A program made the translations under genes and the position numbers. Below are positions 58,315-64,000 of a DNA stretch of 64,000 bases, one piece after another. Numbering within the stretch: the first letter of the stretch is position 1; each line of letters opens with the position of its first letter. The stretch comes from Theobroma cacao (taxonomy: Eukaryota; Streptophyta; Magnoliopsida; Malvales; Malvaceae). The stretch is from assembly GCF_000208745.1 (NCBI RefSeq), contig NC_030857.1:1763664-1827663 (forward strand), written 5' to 3'. The notes below the pieces were generated by a model. The model saw only the letters and a program-made list of their open reading frames with translations, was not told where the DNA came from and did no database searches.

Positions 58315-61300
58315 GTAGCAGAAGGTCCATACAAATGAAAATACATCGCTTTCTTTTGATGACTTTGGCAAGGAATATATGCTCTTCTGAGGAAGGTGGT
58401 TGACAGTTCGAAATCTGCCCTTAGTCCTTCCTACACCAAGATCCCCAAAATTGAGACAAAGAATGCATTAGTTTTACCCCTGAGAAGTGGGTATTTTTTG
58501 TTTCCTGGTGTTGTACATCGAGGGAAAGTCTTTTTGTACTTTGTACATCGTAGGCTTGGCCATGTTCATACATACGCTAACACTACTATTATCAAAAAGA
58601 AATGCTTTGCCCCCTTGTTTCGTGATGGCTTCTTGTCATGTTTTGTCCAATTTTGATTTATGTCAATGTTTACTGATAAATTCAGTTACCCGCATTTTCT
58701 GGCTTCAATCTGCTCTGTTAGATGGAAGGAAGACGGAGTGGCGGTGTTTTTGGGAACCGTCAGCCAATTCGTAGTATTTTAAGAGACAATGGCTAATTCG
58801 TGCAAGTCGTAGATTCTGATGAACTCTGCTACAATGGATCTAATTGGCCAGCAATATGGAAAGTGAAACATAATTTACACATAACTTGTCGATGAATATG
58901 ATAGATTATCCTCATACCCAAATGTATTTCTTAAAGTTTGGAAAAGATTTCGTGTTATTTTCATGAACCAAAAAGGTCGTATCAGCCTGTACACGATCCG
59001 GACAATTGGGCAGAAAGAACTTCCTCGTACCCATGGGCCAACATCCGAAATGACGGAGGCCCGAAGGCTGTAATTAAACCTGCACCACACGTTGCTGCTG
59101 GATGGTGTTGATCACCCAAAGTGGGCAGTATTCAGAGGTAAATAATCATGCTTCTCAATGAATATTGGGATTGCGCCACTTTTAGTGAAAGACTGAAGGG
59201 TACAGCCAACTCGGACACATGTCAAATGGGCTACACAACCTCAGATTGTGTAAATCTAATCGTTGTTGATTGTGGTAGACACCACCAAATACCATACAAG
59301 AAAGAAGGTGGACGACATCTGTGATGGTTAGTCAATCATTTTTATGGTGGATTCGGATTATCGGGGGTTGCAACAAGTACATTCCATTTTGTGCCATGTA
59401 CCTATGATTGCCATTGCAGCTGGATTACATATTTTGGGCGGCTTACAGATAACCAATACAGACAGATCCCTTTTTTAGCTGTTGCAAGAAAAAAAGAACC
59501 CTATATTCATTTATTCTCCATTTTCACCATTATCATCAGGTATGGTATGGGGTTTCTTTCAAAAAACAACCCACTTATATATAATATTTGTGTATGCATG
59601 TATTCCTCCTGGACCCATCTTTCAAAAGTCCAATAAAGAAATGATTAAAAAGAGGAGTCAGGAGTGGTAGAAGACGGGGTTTTCAGGTTTGGTAGATGAT
59701 TCTCACTACTTCCATCAAACACCCAACCCCATGTGATCTGTCATTATTTTAACCAGAAAAAAACAGAAACGATAATGACAAACTTTCCCCCGTATAATCC
59801 GGGCCTGTAACATGCTTCAGGCTCTCTCTCTTGATCGAAGTAAATGGCTTGATTCTGCCCTTTTTTCTGGGCGACGGGACAGTTAAAACTTCAACTCCTC
59901 CTTCGTATAGTGGCACTTCAAGCATGTGTATCAGTGTATGCATACAAGAGAGAGAGAGAGAGATTTTGTTATCACTTGGAATCTTTGTTCGGTTTACCTC
60001 TCATTGTCTTATGCACATCTGACAAATCTTTCTGTGTCTCTGTCTCTGCATGTTGTGAAAGGATTTGGAAGATCATGTATAGATGCGAGGATGATATTTC
60101 TATAGATTTTGAAGCGGGAAAAAGGTTTTTAATCATGTAAATAATCAACTGCTTTCATTCTCTTTTACAAAGTTGAGATGTGTATATATTCCTTGATTTA
60201 GGAATAGTTTTGAAGCAGATTTAAGTACCCATAATCTTAATTAACTTTGACAGCACTAAAGTAATGTGCTTAACATTGTTTAGAATGTGTGAACAAGCTA
60301 TGGTACATGGGAAAGAAAATATTCAGATGTGACTAGAAGAATATCAGAGGAGATGAACTTAAAGATAATGGGGCAGAAAGCATTAGCTAAATCAATCCGT
60401 ATCTTTTCATTGCAATCTTTGATCTTAACGAGCTGAAGACAGGCACGTCCAATCATTTCCAATCATTTTATGCAATGATTACGTTAGACTCCCATGGGAA
60501 ATTATTAGCACTCTCTCAGAGTAATTTGACCCCCTAACATCCCCACTCCCACCATGAATTGTTCGTCGCATAAACATCATTTTGTTCCCTAATCACGTCC
60601 CACTCCCAAGGGTCACACAAAATCTATCATTAATGATGGAGTATTAGTTGTCAGTTAACTTCCATTACAACGATATCGCCTTTATCTTCAAGGAGAGAAA
60701 GGAAAGAGACGGTTAGACAAGCGTGGGGGATGCTAAGACAGCTAGCAATTTCTGTGTTTTATAAAAACCCCAAGCTTTTCTTTTAAAAAATAATCCAGTT
60801 TCAGGAAAAAAGAAGCAATGATTGCACACAATATGAGGTCTTATGAAAGCTTGGAAGCATGGGGGGTTATGGCCATGGGGGCTCCTGTCTGTCAGTACGG
60901 ATTTCTTAGGACTAACCAACCAAAAAACCTAAAGAAAAACAAAGAAAAAGAGAAAGTAATGGGCTTTGATTGGCTGTTTTTGCGTGGATTGATCCACCCC
61001 ATGTGAATATCTTATAATTCCTGTAGAATTTAAAAGCCTGCAAATTCCTATGAAAGTTTCATTCACTCACTCATGTCCTGCAGCAAGGACACTGGTCTAT
61101 TACCAGGGTTAAAGATTCTCCTTTCCACCGTCCAAGTTCTTGTTTGGGTCTGAAAAGCTGGAAACAAAAGGAGGAAACCCCTAACTTTAGAGCGTGTGCT
61201 CAAGTGTTGATATAATAAAAGGCAAAAGTGCATTGATTCTTTGGGGATTAAAAACCGAAGCAAAGTTTGATGTTTGAAAAAACTGTTTCAAGATGAACTG

Positions 61301-64000
61301 GGTTTCCTTTTATAAACTGTAATGGTAGCAAATATGTACGTGCTAGAGCAACTCCATCTGTCCTATCTTCTTCTTTTGGTCGCACATTTGCTGACTTTAT
61401 CTATGTGCATGGTGGGTTACATGTTTGTGCTAATCATGATGTCTCTTCACGTACGGCTCATCACCCTGCCAGCACCATATGCACTCCTAATTTTATTTTC
61501 CATTATACTTCAAAATAAAAAAAGTCGACCTTATATATATATATATATATATATAAGTTAAGGGTTTATCATACCTTTTTGCTATATATAGAATAATTTT
61601 CAACGTATATAGTATGGAAAAATGAATCTTAGTGAAAATGACTTTGGGAATGTTTGAGGGTGTAAGAGGGGTATAGCTTAGCTTAACTTTAATAATAAGA
61701 CTATTAAAAGCCTGGGTTTTATCATAATTTATAGAAAGCTCCATTTCATGGCCACGTACATAATACTTCAACACACATTCAAAACTTCATTCAAAGTAAG
61801 TAAAAACCGTTACAATAATCACGAGAATATCACATGGTTCGGATGAAATTTTTTATTAATTATAGTTTCAATTCCATTTAGAAAAATCTGTATATAAATT
61901 TAAAGACAACACGATAAAATAAAATTCCATTAATATTGATTATAGTATTATTGATGAAATATTTCATCGGAAATGATTACAAAACCTATATAACTTATTT
62001 CGTCATAATCTATAAACAATCCATTGATAATAAGTAGTATATATATTTAGTCCAAATTATCCAATTTTCTTGGAGTGTCTAACTCTGAGAATTGACCAGA
62101 AATTTAATATAAGAAAGGACAAAATTACTGTTATCAACGACTAAAAGTGTCGATGAGCTGGTTAAATTAATTAACTGTCTCAATCAATATTTATTCCTAA
62201 AATCCACGCATATAATTAACCATATGACTGCTGGTATAGAATAGGAAATTTGATGTCCTTTTAAATTTAATATATGTTGAGAAGAGGTTGCCATATGGAA
62301 AAAATTTTAATTTTTTGCAAACGAGGAATTGCTGTTTTGATAGTGATAGGAGGTGTAGGATCATAACATGGAAACAAAAAAAAAACAGATATTATTGTTT
62401 AAGAATGATTAATTATTGGTCAAAATATATCAATGGCTGTTTGGATGCCCAGAAAATTAAAATTAAAATTAAATAAAATAATTGCAGACTATAGTGTAAA
62501 AGAGGTTGCATGGAGAGTGTTCAGACCCTAATTCATTTTATTATAAGCTAGTGAACAAAAAATACTTTAGTTTTTAGTGCTATATTCTGCTATGGTTCTG
62601 ACACGTCTAAAGCAAAGAAATTGCATGGTTGCTTCTTTTAAATTAGTTCTTACCAAACCAAACTGAAGCTCAACGTTGGTGTTTGCCAATGCTTCCAAAT
62701 TTAGTTCACAGATTCTTCCCCAATTCAAGTAGATGGTTTTGTACGGAATCAAAGGGTGGTGGGGGTTGTTTGTTAGCTCCACAACTGGCTACAGCTATGC
62801 ACGAACACCCTGCTTAGTTAGTTCTACTGAAATCCTTGTCAGTAATCCCTGGTTAGGACAAAACCCTCCCGGACATTGAAAGATGTTACATGGTTGAAGC
62901 TAACCTGCAACTTGGGACTGGGTTTTTTAAATAATGCAGTCTTTTTCCTGTTTTCGATAAGCAAGTTGGGGTTCATCACATTCTCCCATCGATAATTAAT
63001 GTTGGGTTCTTGCTTCGTGATTTGAAGATTGGATCGGCTTCTTGTTGAGAAGCTCTAAAATCATTTTAAGTTTTTATTATTTTTTTAAAAAGAAAACATA
63101 TATGTTTATTAATGACGTATATTTACATATACAACTGAACTAGTACCTACTACTTTCGATAAATATTACAGTATGGGGTAGAAAGTCTTAACACGTGAAT
63201 ATATTGAAGATTTTACTTTATCTTAATCATATTTGAAAAAAAGGAAAAATAAACTCTTTAATGATAGATGAATCGAAATGACCAAATTCCAAATAATTAA
63301 TAATCTCGAGATTAAAATGATGCGCTGATCAAATGAACATGATTATGTACGACTTATGTCGTTTGTGAACGACAACTCCACGTAAGAGGTTTTGGATTAA
63401 TGACAAGAGAAACATAGTATTAATACAATATTTTAACACATTAATCCAAAATTATGACGTGGACTTGTTCCAAGCTTCTAATATAGGCCTAAAGAATTGT
63501 CCTAGTGGATCATGTAGGTACTGCAAGACACCCCCACGTTTGCATTATCTTAATTTTCTCAATCATCGCTCAATATATATAAAATAAAAACAAATAATCA
63601 AAAAAGCAATGATAGACATTTTTTTTTTTGGATTTTAGATAAACTTTTAAAAATATAGTCTGGACCTTCAACGTGTCAAGCTCTCGGGGATGTTTTGCAT
63701 ACGCCGAAAGTGACACATAAAATTCTAAACATGATAAAGGCATTGTTCTAATTCCTACACTAAGCTCTCTAAGCTAGCATGTGCCAGCTAGGTGGATTAA
63801 TAAGCAGTTTAATAAGTTTTTTTTCCTAACAGCAAGAATTGTCGGCCTTAATCCGGGCTTAATTACCCTAAATAATAAAAGTTTAATGAATGAGAAGCAA
63901 GAGGATAAAAGGAGATTCCCGATTCCCAAAAGCAAAACAGACAGACATTAGTAGGGAGTTAGCAAGCAAAAAGTATTTTCTGTTGTAACTAAAGAAGTAA
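58315..64000. other. Gene-free right end of the window
   Basis: 58315-58700 may be RPA43 3' UTR. A short GA run lies at 59946-59963. The rest is AT-rich non-coding sequence; all open frames are short and match nothing I recognise. No RNA gene or complete transposon was found. Confidence 0.45.
61532..61555. repeat. (TA)n microsatellite
   Basis: An uninterrupted TA run of 12 units. Confidence 0.95.

Overview
This is nuclear DNA from a flowering plant. The protein-coding genes have many introns with canonical GT...AG borders, polypyrimidine tracts and AT-rich non-coding sequence, and their products are plant families: an IQD calmodulin-binding protein, an auxin response factor and a CYP71-clan P450. 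Gene order and protein likeness point to a eudicot, probably a rosid; the species is not fixed by anything I can see.

The window has two halves. From 1 to about 19.9 kb it is a repeat-rich accessory region: the end of a CACTA-type DNA transposon (about 1.1-1.8 kb), a LINE reverse-transcriptase relic (3.8-4.4 kb), a hAT transposase relic (6.7-7.7 kb), two minisatellites, and a tandem array of minus-strand CYP83-like cytochrome P450 copies. Only one copy (4921-6535) is intact; three others (2567-3178, 9760-11388, 14007-15036) are pseudogenes at different stages of decay. A non-coding block lies in front of three of the copies and was duplicated with them.

From 20 to 58 kb the region is gene-dense and conserved: an IQD32-like gene (20005-24785, +), a CCCH zinc-finger gene (26630-30092, +), mitochondrial ribosomal protein mL53 (30817-31638, +), a TLD-domain gene (32244-34896, -), the Prp22/DEAH5 splicing helicase (35473-39742, +), an intronless membrane-anchored methyltransferase-like gene (41368-42630, +), the auxin response factor ARF5/MONOPTEROS (43965-49478, -) and RNA polymerase I subunit RPA43 (55643-57906, +). 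Exon structures were worked out by hand; every reading frame closes across all introns. IQD32, the CCCH gene and ARF5 are immediate neighbours on Arabidopsis chromosome 1, and mL53 and the TLD gene are neighbours on chromosome 5 (both from memory), so the window appears to keep an ancestral eudicot gene order. Several genes serve basic growth functions (Pol I transcription, mitochondrial translation, splicing), and their promoters or leaders carry site II (TGGGCY) and telo-box motifs. The ARF5 leader carries at least four upstream ORFs.

From 58 to 64 kb I see no gene. I found no clearly new biological system. The best leads are the ARF5 leader and its upstream G-box cluster, the retained gene block, the P450 birth-and-death array and the terminal micro-exon of the IQD gene.
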